Program-made: the position numbers and the translations under genes
In this document: positions 35,013-43,374 of the stretch, one piece after another
How positions within the stretch are numbered: position 1 is the first letter of the stretch
Layout: every line of letters begins with the position of its first letter
Assembly (NCBI GenBank): GCA_040772305.1
Contig: JAXGYK010000002.1
Span: 558,001 to 622,000, forward strand
DNA from: Mesolinea sp040772305
GTDB lineage: Bacteria; Chloroflexota; Anaerolineae; Anaerolineales; Anaerolineaceae
Direction: 5' to 3'
Length of the DNA: 64,000 bases
The notes under the pieces: generated by a model
The model's input: only the letters and a program-made list of their open reading frames with translations
The model's database searches: none
Told to the model about the DNA's origin: nothing

Positions 35013-36794
35013 CTAACCAAGCCTGCTGCGTTCTTCTTCAACAATCTTATGGTCCAATTTTGTAACCAGAGGGATCGGCTTTTCAAAAGTCATACCGCCC
35101 ACCAGTTGAGAAGCAAACCACTGATCCTGATTTGGACCACCTATATATCGCAGGACCTCATGCGCATCGAGGGGATCATCAACCATTTCAATCTGTTGTT
35201 CTCCGAAAATCTTTTCAGGATAGCGGAGGATCGCATGCAGCTTTTCACTGATATGCGGCAAAAATGGCGCGAACATAATCTTCAGCCAATCGATTGCCTG
35301 GATGGCAGTAAACAAGGAGCGCGCAGCTTCACCTTTGTCCGTCTTAATTTCAAACCATGGAGCTTGCACATCCAGGTATTTGTTCACTTCTCCGGCTAAT
35401 CCCATTACATCAGAAAGAGCAGCTTTTAGCTGAACAGCCTCGAGCTTTTCAGCAACACTGTCAAACCCTGCGCGCAGCTTATCCAGCAATTCAGTATCTG
35501 CGGCACGGAGGCTTCCAGGGTCTGGAATCTTTCCTTCAAAATTTTTGTAGGTAAAGGATAAAACACGATTGATAAGATTTCCCCAGGTGGCAAGCAACTC
35601 ATTATTATTTCGCTGGTAAAACTCTTCCCAATCCCAATCGCTGTCCTTAGTTTCAGGCATAGAGACGGTGAGATAGTAGCGAACCGCATCTGCATCATAG
35701 CGATCCAATACATCCAAACCCCAAACGGCCCAGTTTTTGCTTCCGCTAATCTTGCGGCCTTCCAAATTCATAAACTCATTGGCAGGAACGTTATAGGGCA
35801 GTACCAACGGCTTTGGGTTTTTGGAACCCATCGCTTCATCAAAGCTGGGACCCATTCCAAGCAATTCAGCCGGCCAGGTTACCGCATGGAAAGTAATGTT
35901 ATCCTTGCCTATGTAGTAAAAAGCTTTTGTGTCCGGCTCTACCCACCATTTTCGCCATAGCTTGGGATCACCAAGAATTTTTGCATACTCAACAGACGAA
36001 GAAAGATATCCCATTACCGCCTCGAACCAAACGTAAAGGCATTTGCCGTCCCAGCCTTCCAGAGGCACAGGAATTCCCCATTCAAGGTCTCGCGTAATCG
36101 GAGTTGGTTTAAGACCGACAGAATCAATCTGTCCCAGGGACTGCCGCAGTACGTTGGGCCGCCAGTACGAAGCCCGTTCTTCAAGAAAGGCCTGAATCTG
36201 TGGTTCCAAAGAAGAAAGATCCAGGTAGAAGTGTTCTGTCTCCCGAAGTTCAGGTGTCTGGCCATCCAGCTTTGAACGAGGTTCGAGAAGCAATTCAGCT
36301 TCCAAAACATTTCCGCACTTTTCACATTGGTCAGCCCTTGCATCAGGGTTCCCGCAAATGTAACAGGTTCCTTCCACATAGCGGTCGGGCAAAAAACGTT
36401 CTAAACTGGGGCTGTACCACTGCTTCGATATCGCAGTGGTTAAAAATCCATTTTCTTTTAAGGCCAAAAATACTTTTTGCGCGACATCAAAGTGCGTACT
36501 GGTATGTGTGCTGGTGAACAGATCGTAACTAATTCCTAGTCGCTGAAACAGTTCCAGGAAACGAGGATGATAATAATGATAGATATCTTTTGGAGTCTTG
36601 CCCTGAGCATCAGCCTTAATTGTTATCGCTGTTCCGTGCGCATCGGATCCAGACACCATAAGCACGTCTCTGCCTCGTAAACGATGATACCGGGCACAGA
36701 TATCTCCTGGTAAGTGGGAGCCAGTAATATTTCCGACATGAATATCCGAATTGGCATAAGGCCAGGCAATAGCGATTATTATATTTTGGGACAT
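35013..36794 (-). CDS. metG: Methionyl-tRNA synthetase
   Basis: 593 aa class I synthetase. HIGH appears as HVGN at 19-22, and the KMSKS loop as KISGSKNWAVWG. A zinc knuckle (CYICG ... CEKCG) lies in the connective domain. The alpha-helical anticodon-binding domain ends the protein and there is no C-terminal EMAP-like dimerisation domain, hence the short length. No T-box leader is present in the 54 bases to the next gene. It charges tRNA-Met and initiator tRNA. Confidence 0.96.
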   Translation of the reverse strand: MSQNIIIAIAWPYANSDIHVGNITGSHLPGDICARYHRLRGRDVLMVSGSDAHGTAITIKADAQGKTPKDIYHYYHPRFLELFQRLGISYDLFTSTHTSTHFDVAQKVFLALKENGFLTTAISKQWYSPSLERFLPDRYVEGTCYICGNPDARADQCEKCGNVLEAELLLEPRSKLDGQTPELRETEHFYLDLSSLEPQIQAFLEERASYWRPNVLRQSLGQIDSVGLKPTPITRDLEWGIPVPLEGWDGKCLYVWFEAVMGYLSSSVEYAKILGDPKLWRKWWVEPDTKAFYYIGKDNITFHAVTWPAELLGMGPSFDEAMGSKNPKPLVLPYNVPANEFMNLEGRKISGSKNWAVWGLDVLDRYDADAVRYYLTVSMPETKDSDWDWEEFYQRNNNELLATWGNLINRVLSFTYKNFEGKIPDPGSLRAADTELLDKLRAGFDSVAEKLEAVQLKAALSDVMGLAGEVNKYLDVQAPWFEIKTDKGEAARSLFTAIQAIDWLKIMFAPFLPHISEKLHAILRYPEKIFGEQQIEMVDDPLDAHEVLRYIGGPNQDQWFASQLVGGMTFEKPIPLVTKLDHKIVEEERSRLG

Positions 36795-36848
36795 GCAAAA
36801 GCCTCCATCAATGGTCGCAGAATTTTACCATCATGAAACAAAGAAAAA

Positions 36849-37334
36849 TTAGAATTCAATATGGATATGGGGATCGTGATGACCGCAGTCTTCCAAGTTG
36901 AGGTTCTGACCGCATACGGTGCAGATCCCTTTACAATCCGCCTTGCAAACATAATTTATGGGTAAGGCAAGCAGAAGGTTATCCCGAAAAGTATCGGAAA
37001 GATCAATATAGCCATCTTCAGGGATTATTTGATCTGCGTAATCACGAACGCGTTCAGCAAAGAAGAACAATTCTTCGAAGTCCGTTGAAACATCCGCGTA
37101 CCCTGTCTCCAGGCAACGACCACATTGGGCCTCAATGCTGCCGCTCAAGTCTCCCCGAAAGAGCAAGCCTTCCTGCGTGCGGGAGATACGATAATCGCAA
37201 ACTAAATTTAATACGTTTAAATCTGGCGCAATGAAAATTTCAGGGAAATGCACATGAAAACTGCGTTCAAACCCGATCGGTTTCCCTAAAAAATACCCGA
37301 TGTTGGTCTTGAGAGGATAACGTTTCTGTTCCAT
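36849..37334 (-). CDS. DUF177 (YceD-like) protein
   Basis: 161 aa from the ATG at 37334. The family core is present: GSIEAQCGRCLETGYADVSTDFEELFF, then CKADCKGICTVCGQNLNLEDCGHHD with Cys residues that may bind zinc. DUF177 proteins are usually encoded just before rpmF (ribosomal protein L32) and linked to ribosome or rRNA metabolism; here no rpmF follows. It is divergent from rdgB with about 55 bases between starts. Confidence 0.85.
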   Translation of the reverse strand: MEQKRYPLKTNIGYFLGKPIGFERSFHVHFPEIFIAPDLNVLNLVCDYRISRTQEGLLFRGDLSGSIEAQCGRCLETGYADVSTDFEELFFFAERVRDYADQIIPEDGYIDLSDTFRDNLLLALPINYVCKADCKGICTVCGQNLNLEDCGHHDPHIHIEF

Positions 37335-37390
37335 GTTTAGGTACAATTCTTTCTGTGACCGGCATTATAACAGGTTCGAATAGAGGTAAG

Positions 37391-37996
37391 ATGCAAAAAC
37401 TATTACTAGCCAGCAATAACCCAGGAAAACTTCGCGAAATTCTGGCAATTTTGGCAAACCTCAACCTAAAGATTTTGCAGCCTGCAGCTTTAGGACTAAA
37501 ACTGGAAGTGCTTGAAGATGGAAGCAGCTTCCTTGAAAATGCAAGCAAAAAAGCTCTGGCCTTCGCAGAAGCAAGCGGAATGGCAGTACTTGCAGACGAT
37601 TCCGGGCTTGAGGTAAAAGCCCTAAACGGAGCTCCAGGTATTCATTCTCATCGCTTTAATCCTCAGCCAAATGCTAACGATGCAGACCGCTGTAATTATC
37701 TTTTAAAGCAATTGGAAAACATACCGCAACCTTGGTATGCCCGCTTTGTGTGTACTGTGGTTATTTCCTTGCCCGGACGCAGCCTGGTAAGCTTTGAAGG
37801 CGACTGTCGCGGTCAAATCGTTCCAGAGGCCAAAGGACTGAATGGTTTCGGGTACGATCCCATTTTTCAAGTTGAAGGCTTAGAAGAAACCATGGCACAG
37901 CTACCAGATAACATCAAAAACCACATAAGTCACCGTGCTGTGGCGCTTGGAAAAGCACTTCCCTATTTGTCTCTTTATGCCGCTCATGCCTTGTAG
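37391..37996 (+). CDS. rdgB: XTP/dITP pyrophosphatase (RdgB/HAM1)
   Basis: 201 aa from the ATG at 37391. It hydrolyses non-canonical purine triphosphates (ITP, XTP) to monophosphates. The opening LLASNNPGKLREI, the acidic ADDSGLEVKALNGAPGIHS and the C-terminal GFGYDPIFQVEG ... ISHRAVALGKAL are diagnostic. The 3' end overlaps the convergent adenosine-specific kinase gene by 13 bases. Confidence 0.95.
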   Translation: MQKLLLASNNPGKLREILAILANLNLKILQPAALGLKLEVLEDGSSFLENASKKALAFAEASGMAVLADDSGLEVKALNGAPGIHSHRFNPQPNANDADRCNYLLKQLENIPQPWYARFVCTVVISLPGRSLVSFEGDCRGQIVPEAKGLNGFGYDPIFQVEGLEETMAQLPDNIKNHISHRAVALGKALPYLSLYAAHAL

Positions 37997-38469
37997 CCAA
38001 AGTGACGCAGCAAAGCCTTTCTTTCTTCAATGTCCTTTGCATCTTCTACGCCCAGAGGCGAGCCGCCGTCAATTACGCCCATAATTCCGCGCCCGTCTCC
38101 ATCCTCAGCAATAAGCACACTTGTTGGGTTCGCTGTGGCACAGAATATCTGACATACCTCAGGAACCTGTTTGACAGAATTTAGGACGTTGACAGGGAAA
38201 TAACCTGGGGCTAAAAAAATAATAAAGCTGTGGCCGGCAGCAATCGCCTTTGCATTTTGAATTGCCAAGTCAATGGAGACTTGATCGGTTCCCGACCAGC
38301 GGATTAAGTGTTTCGTAGAAGCTTCGCAGAAAGCCAATCCAAATTTAATACCAGGTACAGCTGTTACAAGAGTTTCATGTAAATCTTCAACGGTTTTAAT
38401 AAAATGAGATTGACCCAGAATAAAATTGACCTCTTCAGGTTTCTCAATTGTGACGAGTTGGATATTCAT
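37984..38469 (-). CDS. Adenosine-specific kinase (DUF355/COG1839 family)
   Basis: 161 aa from the ATG at 38469, preceded by GGAGGAA. The conserved pieces IEKPEEVNFILGQSHFIKTVEDLHE, GIKFGLAFCEAS, GHSFIIFLAPGYFPVNVLN and FCATANPTSVLIAEDGDGRGIMGVIDG are typical of the small archaeal/bacterial adenosine-specific kinase family. It could phosphorylate the adenosine released by AhcY, a second route beside the PfkB kinase at 13.4 kb. Confidence 0.88.
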   Translation of the reverse strand: MNIQLVTIEKPEEVNFILGQSHFIKTVEDLHETLVTAVPGIKFGLAFCEASTKHLIRWSGTDQVSIDLAIQNAKAIAAGHSFIIFLAPGYFPVNVLNSVKQVPEVCQIFCATANPTSVLIAEDGDGRGIMGVIDGGSPLGVEDAKDIEERKALLRHFGYKA

Positions 38470-38528
38470 TGTTCCTCCATACATTTTACTTCGGGATAAG
38501 AAAAGCCCAGATGAGGTAGAATCTGCCC

Positions 38529-39596
38529 ATGCCATTGTTATCCCGGCGAAACTATTATTCCATGTTTATTGTACTTTTTTTCCTGGCGTTAACTGTCAGC
38601 TGCAGTTTGGGTCCTTCAAGCCGTCCTCCATCTGGCGAAACAACCCCTTTGCCAGTACTAACCGAAATACAAACTCTACCGACCTATACACCGACCCCGC
38701 AGGCCCTCGGCAGCCAGGAGAACCCGGTATTAATTGGTTTTGTCAGTCCCAGTAATAATACAACAACCGCGCAGTCTCAATCGCTGGAATGGATCAGCAA
38801 AAACATTTCTAATCTCAGCGGATATGATGTCAAATTCATCACCTTTGAGCACTACATCCTGCTTGAGCAAGCACTTCAGGCTGGTGATTTACAAATGGCC
38901 TGGGTTCAGCCCATAGAGTACCTTCTAGCATCAGAAAAAGGATTGCTTACCGCTTTGCTGGTCAGTAACCATTTAGGCGTCACCGCTTATGGTGTTCAGT
39001 TTGTTGGCAACGCATCCAGTAACTTCGTAAATTATTTTGATGCCGGAACCAATCAGTCCACAGCACCTGCCGAAACAGCCTTAGCCCAGTTGGCAGGTTT
39101 AAGACCTTGCCTGTCCAGTACGACTTCTCTTTCCGGCTATTGGGTGCCAATTGGCTATATGAAGAGGGCAAATATTGGTTTTCAGGATCCTGTTCTCACC
39201 CATAGTCATTCTGCAAGTCTTAGAGCTCTTTATATTCGCGGAGTATGTGATTACGCAGTAACCTATGCTATCTCAGCCGACCCGCGCACTTCCTCTGAAG
39301 TAATTCAGGATCTCCCCGACGCACTCAGCAAACTGCCCATTATCTGGGTGTCTCCACCAGTGATACCCAGCCTTGTCCTGGCAAGCTCTCCCAGTTTAGA
39401 TTCTGTCATACAAAATCGTATTGTTGAGGCTTTACTCTCGATGATTCAAAACCAAGACGGCCGTGAGCAGATTAGCTTTGGCCTCAATTATGAAACTTCA
39501 GGCCTTCAGCCCTTTCAGGATTCTGGGTTTATAGAATTACGCACCTTGCTTTCAAGTGTAAATCTGCGTCTCAACACTTTACTGCCACCGCGCTAA
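38529..39596 (+). CDS. PhnD-like substrate-binding lipoprotein
   Basis: 355 aa. The lipoprotein signal ends in LTVSC (Cys25), followed by a Pro/Thr linker (TLPTYTPTPQ) as in other surface lipoproteins of this genome. The rest is a PhnD-type periplasmic-binding fold: VLIGFVSPSNNTTTAQ, FEHYILLEQALQAGDLQMAWVQPIEYLLA, and a late segment GVCDYAVTYAISADPR. PhnD relatives bind phosphonate, phosphite or other anions; no permease or ATPase is adjacent. Confidence 0.8.
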   Translation: MPLLSRRNYYSMFIVLFFLALTVSCSLGPSSRPPSGETTPLPVLTEIQTLPTYTPTPQALGSQENPVLIGFVSPSNNTTTAQSQSLEWISKNISNLSGYDVKFITFEHYILLEQALQAGDLQMAWVQPIEYLLASEKGLLTALLVSNHLGVTAYGVQFVGNASSNFVNYFDAGTNQSTAPAETALAQLAGLRPCLSSTTSLSGYWVPIGYMKRANIGFQDPVLTHSHSASLRALYIRGVCDYAVTYAISADPRTSSEVIQDLPDALSKLPIIWVSPPVIPSLVLASSPSLDSVIQNRIVEALLSMIQNQDGREQISFGLNYETSGLQPFQDSGFIELRTLLSSVNLRLNTLLPPR

Positions 39597-39604
39597 ATGT
39601 TCCT

Positions 39605-40237
39605 ATGAAACGGTTACGTATCCTAAGCTGTCTAATTTGCATCATCTTTCAAGGAATTGCTGTTGCCCGTGTGTTCATGCTGGCGGTCCATTTCCCTCAT
39701 ATTGTCGAGTTGCAGGATATAAAACCTGCCTATACTGCTCTGGTACTTGGTGCTGGTATCAATCCCGACGGAACCCCAACTGCACCGCTTAAGGATCGCC
39801 TGGATGCTGCGTATGAACTATTAATCCACAATAAGGTGCAGAAACTCTTGCTCTCTGGCGATAATCGTACTCTTAGCTATAACGAACCTGGCGTAATGCA
39901 AGCTTACCTGCGCAAATTGGGTGTTCCCGATGATGCGATGGTTTTAGATTATGCCGGACGCCGTACATATGATAGTTGCTACAGAGCAAAAGCAATTTTT
40001 GGACAAAGCTCATTAATTGTTGTTACGCAACGCTATCACCTGCCCCGTGCTCTATATCTTTGCAAAAATTTAGGTATCGAAAGCCAGGGCTACGCTGCTG
40101 ACCGCGCAGATTATTTGAAAAGGCGTTATATTTATTGGAATATCCGAGAGATAGGTGCAAGCTTGGCCGCATACCGCGACATTTGGCTGAAACCAGAGCC
40201 TGTTCTGGGCGAACCTTTGCCTATCCCACAACCTTAG
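39605..40237 (+). CDS. DUF218 (YdcF/SanA/ElyC-type) membrane-anchored protein
   Basis: 210 aa. An N-terminal TM helix (about residues 7-28) and the DUF218 domain: ALVLGAGINPDGTPTAPLKDRLDAAYEL, LLLSGDN, ERRTYDSC-like GRRTYDSCYRAKAIF, and VVTQRYHLPRALYLCKNLGI. SanA/ElyC relatives affect envelope integrity; the biochemical activity is unknown. It follows the PhnD-like gene by 8 bases and precedes the HD gene by 8, so the three are likely one operon. Confidence 0.88.
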   Translation: MKRLRILSCLICIIFQGIAVARVFMLAVHFPHIVELQDIKPAYTALVLGAGINPDGTPTAPLKDRLDAAYELLIHNKVQKLLLSGDNRTLSYNEPGVMQAYLRKLGVPDDAMVLDYAGRRTYDSCYRAKAIFGQSSLIVVTQRYHLPRALYLCKNLGIESQGYAADRADYLKRRYIYWNIREIGASLAAYRDIWLKPEPVLGEPLPIPQP

Positions 40238-40245
40238 GAGTAAGA

Positions 40246-40821
40246 ATGGACCGGAAACGAGCACTCGAGATTGTAAGACAGCATATAAAAAATGAAAGTC
40301 TTATTCACCATATGCAAGCAGTAGAAGCTGCAATGGTTTACTATGCCGAAAAGCTAGGCCAGGATGTTGATACCTGGGCTATTGCAGGTATCCTGCATGA
40401 TTATGATTGGGAGATTCACCCCAGTTCCGAGAGCCACCCTTTGGATGGCTTGCCATACCTGCGGGAACAAGGCGTTTCAGAAGAAATCCTATATGCTATT
40501 GCTGCACATGCAGACCATGCAGAGTATCCTCGCAAAAGCCTCCTTGACCGCTACCTCTATGCCTGTGATGAAATTACTGGGATGATTACCGCAGTTGCCT
40601 TAGTACGGCCGTCCCGTTCGTTATATGACCTTCAAGCCTCCTCGGTAAAGAAGAAATGGAAAGATAAGTCTTTTGCTGCCGGAGCCAACCGCAATATAAT
40701 GGCCCAAGGCGCAGCGGAAATTGGACTTGATCTTTGGACTCATGTTGAGAACGTTATTACAGCTATGCGAAAAATAGCCCCTGTTCTGGACTTAGAAGGA
40801 AATATCGCTCCCCCTGCCTAA
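40246..40821 (+). CDS. HD-domain hydrolase
   Basis: 191 aa from the ATG at 40246 (TAGGAGTAAG upstream). HD-superfamily metal residues are seen in SLIHHMQAVEAAM, GILHDYDWEIH and the later AAHADHAEYP; the Asp in YACDEITGMITA completes the set. Such stand-alone HD proteins are phosphohydrolases of nucleotides or phosphate esters, with unknown substrate here. Confidence 0.88.
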   Translation: MDRKRALEIVRQHIKNESLIHHMQAVEAAMVYYAEKLGQDVDTWAIAGILHDYDWEIHPSSESHPLDGLPYLREQGVSEEILYAIAAHADHAEYPRKSLLDRYLYACDEITGMITAVALVRPSRSLYDLQASSVKKKWKDKSFAAGANRNIMAQGAAEIGLDLWTHVENVITAMRKIAPVLDLEGNIAPPA

Positions 40822-40831
40822 TTCTTTGTGC

Positions 40832-43273
40832 TTATTCCCAGAAGGCGCTCAGATCATCCAAGGTGGTAAAACCAATGACCTCGTCGTCAGGTTTAAGGTT
40901 GAAAAGTGGCTGTCCGTTTGCTGCTCGTTTTCTTGACGGCGCATTCCTAAGTGTAAACACTTTACTGGCACTGCTTCTGAAATGACAAATTCCGCGGTCA
41001 GTCAATTTGCCAATCAGTTGCGCAACAATTTGGTCATCTTTTGCAAGCTTCCAGGCAATGACCCCCTGTCCATAACGGTTTTGCCTGGGGTAATCAGCCC
41101 CGTCAACGCGTTTAGCCAAACCAAGCCGGGTGATGAGCCCAACCTCTTGCTTCTCTTCCAAAACACTGGCTCCAACAACGTAATCGCCATCTTTTAGCTT
41201 AATTGCGTTTACTCCAGCGGCTATCAAGCCCATAGGACGGATATCTTCCTCATTAAATCGTATCGACATCCCCATAGCAGTGGTTATCAGCAAATCTTGT
41301 CCACCATGGGTCATCAATATTTCGAATATCTCGTCGTTTTCGTTCGTTTTGGCAATGACAAAATCGCTTGCTGAAGGACCAGGCAAATCTTGGAGATTAG
41401 AACGTTTTACCATGCCTTGACGGGTCACGGTTATGTAATACTTCCCAGTCAATTCTTCCTTGTCAATTGGAACCGCAAAGACCGATTGCAAAAGATCATT
41501 AGCTTGTAAAGGAGCTATTTTAAAGGCCGGCACTCCATCTTCATTGCTCCGCAGGGTTGGCACAGATAAACTGTGAATGGAGGCGGCCTTTCCTTCCGTT
41601 GTAACTAGGAAAAGGGTTTGATGACTATTGGTACGTAACATACTCCAAGGGGCATCAATGCCACCAAGGCGGCTAGTTGCATCGCCTTCAGTGCGAGAAA
41701 TGAGACCGTCCTGGCTTACCTGGACCCAGAAATGCTCCATAGGCATTACATCGGTCTGCGTAAGGTATTCTGAAGCGTTTTCGCCTTCACCGAGGCGGAT
41801 GATCTGCGTCCTGCGGGGGTCGCCAAAATTTTCTTTCACTTCTTTTAGTTCGCTGATTACAAGCTGACGCAAGCGCTCAGGAGACTTCAACAAATCTTCC
41901 AAGTCGCGAATTGCAGCACTCACCAGCTTATATTCGTTCTCAATTTTGAGCCGTTCCAGATTGGCTAGTCTGCGTAATGGCATTTCAAGAATTGCATTGG
42001 CCTGAATTTCGTCCAGTTTATAGGTATCAATCAAGCCACGCCGCGCTTCATCCACGGTAGCGCTCTTTCGAATGAGAGCGATAATGGCATCAATATGTTT
42101 TAAAGCAATTTTTAACGCTGCCAAAATGTGCAGCCGCTCCTTATTTTTGCGCAAATCAAACTCACTGCGTCTGCGGGTTACTTCCAGACGGTGTTCAGCA
42201 TAAACGCGCAATGCTTGTTTTAAGGTCAATTTGCGTGGCCCGCCATCAACAAGCGCCAGAATATTGATGCCAAAGGTGGAATGCATTTGGGTTTTCTTGT
42301 ATAAAAGCGCAAGCAATTTTTCTGGTTCAGCTGTCTTGGCTAATTCAATGACAATCCGCATTCCCTGCCGATCCGATTCATCGCGCAAGTCGCTGATGCC
42401 TTCTAAGGTCCCATCCCTGGTTAAATCAGCAATCCTTTCAATAAGGCTGGTTTTGTTAACCATATAAGGCAGCTCACTGACAATAATGCGCACTCTGCCG
42501 CGGCTCATCTCTTCAAAACGTGTTCTGGCGCGCATCTTTACGAGTCCATTTCCAGACCCATAAATTTGCGCCAACGGCTCAGAACTGTCATCCTGAATGA
42601 TTAGCCCTCCAGTAGGGAAGTCCGGCCCTTTGATGCAATGCATTAACTCTTCAACCGTAATGCTTTCAACCTTATCCCAGTTTTCGAGCAATAGCACCAA
42701 GGCATCTACAACCTCTCCCAGGTTATGCGGAGGGATATTTGTTGCCATGCCTACGGCAATTCCTGTAGCGCCATTTACAAGCATGTTAGGAATGGCGGAA
42801 GGCAAAACTTCCGGTTCTTCTAAGGTGCCATCAAAATTAGCAGAAAAGTCAACCGTATCAAAGTCGATCTGTTTGAGCATTTCCATGCCAATAGTGGAAA
42901 GACGTGCTTCGGTATACCGCATGGCAGCCGGAGGATCTCCGTCAATCGATCCAAAGTTACCCTGTCCTTCCACCAGCATATACCGCATGGAAAAGTCCTG
43001 TGCCATCCTTGCCATCGCTTCATATACGGCTACATCACCATGCGGGTGGTATTTACCCAGTACTTCACCCACAATTCTTGCAGATTTTTTGTGGGGCGTA
43101 TCAGGGCGAACACCCATGTCGTACATAGCATGTAAAATCCGCCGTTGGACAGGTTTGAGGCCATCGCGAGCATCCGGGATTGCACGCGAAACAATCACAC
43201 TCATCGCGTAATCCAGAAACGCTTGCTGCATTTCTTCGTTAATATTGACCTTTTTGATCTCGGTCGATTCCAT
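40832..43273 (-). CDS. gyrA: DNA gyrase/topoisomerase IV subunit A
   Basis: 813 aa from the ATG at 43273 (AAGGATAAG upstream). Type IIA topoisomerase A subunit with the active Tyr120 in AAMRYTEARLS, the helix-turn-helix KYHPHGDVAVYEAMARMAQDFS, the coiled coil and C-terminal beta-pinwheel repeats. The GyrA box, normally QRRGGKG, reads QNRYGQG, so DNA wrapping may be weak and a topoisomerase IV-like role is possible. At the positions equal to E. coli Ser83 and Asp87 it has Val81 and Glu85. No gyrB is adjacent. Confidence 0.93.
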   Translation of the reverse strand: MESTEIKKVNINEEMQQAFLDYAMSVIVSRAIPDARDGLKPVQRRILHAMYDMGVRPDTPHKKSARIVGEVLGKYHPHGDVAVYEAMARMAQDFSMRYMLVEGQGNFGSIDGDPPAAMRYTEARLSTIGMEMLKQIDFDTVDFSANFDGTLEEPEVLPSAIPNMLVNGATGIAVGMATNIPPHNLGEVVDALVLLLENWDKVESITVEELMHCIKGPDFPTGGLIIQDDSSEPLAQIYGSGNGLVKMRARTRFEEMSRGRVRIIVSELPYMVNKTSLIERIADLTRDGTLEGISDLRDESDRQGMRIVIELAKTAEPEKLLALLYKKTQMHSTFGINILALVDGGPRKLTLKQALRVYAEHRLEVTRRRSEFDLRKNKERLHILAALKIALKHIDAIIALIRKSATVDEARRGLIDTYKLDEIQANAILEMPLRRLANLERLKIENEYKLVSAAIRDLEDLLKSPERLRQLVISELKEVKENFGDPRRTQIIRLGEGENASEYLTQTDVMPMEHFWVQVSQDGLISRTEGDATSRLGGIDAPWSMLRTNSHQTLFLVTTEGKAASIHSLSVPTLRSNEDGVPAFKIAPLQANDLLQSVFAVPIDKEELTGKYYITVTRQGMVKRSNLQDLPGPSASDFVIAKTNENDEIFEILMTHGGQDLLITTAMGMSIRFNEEDIRPMGLIAAGVNAIKLKDGDYVVGASVLEEKQEVGLITRLGLAKRVDGADYPRQNRYGQGVIAWKLAKDDQIVAQLIGKLTDRGICHFRSSASKVFTLRNAPSRKRAANGQPLFNLKPDDEVIGFTTLDDLSAFWE

Positions 43274-43317
43274 ACTTATCCTTGCATTTTTCTCATCGAA
43301 CCGCATAACTATAGCAT

Positions 43318-43352
43318 AAAAAACACCCAGGCGCATGAGGCAGCCCGGGTGT
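43318..43352 (-). terminator. Rho-independent terminator of rpoC
   Basis: Minus strand: ACACCCGGGC, 10-base loop, GCCTGGGTGT with one G-U pair, then TTTTT. It lies 22 bases after the rpoC stop and separates rpoC from gyrA. Confidence 0.8.
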
Positions 43353-43374
43353 TTGTACCTATAAGGGTTTAGTT

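Noticed and set aside
36795..36848. T-box or other riboswitch before metG
   Set aside because: Only 54 bases, no conserved T-box or antiterminator elements.
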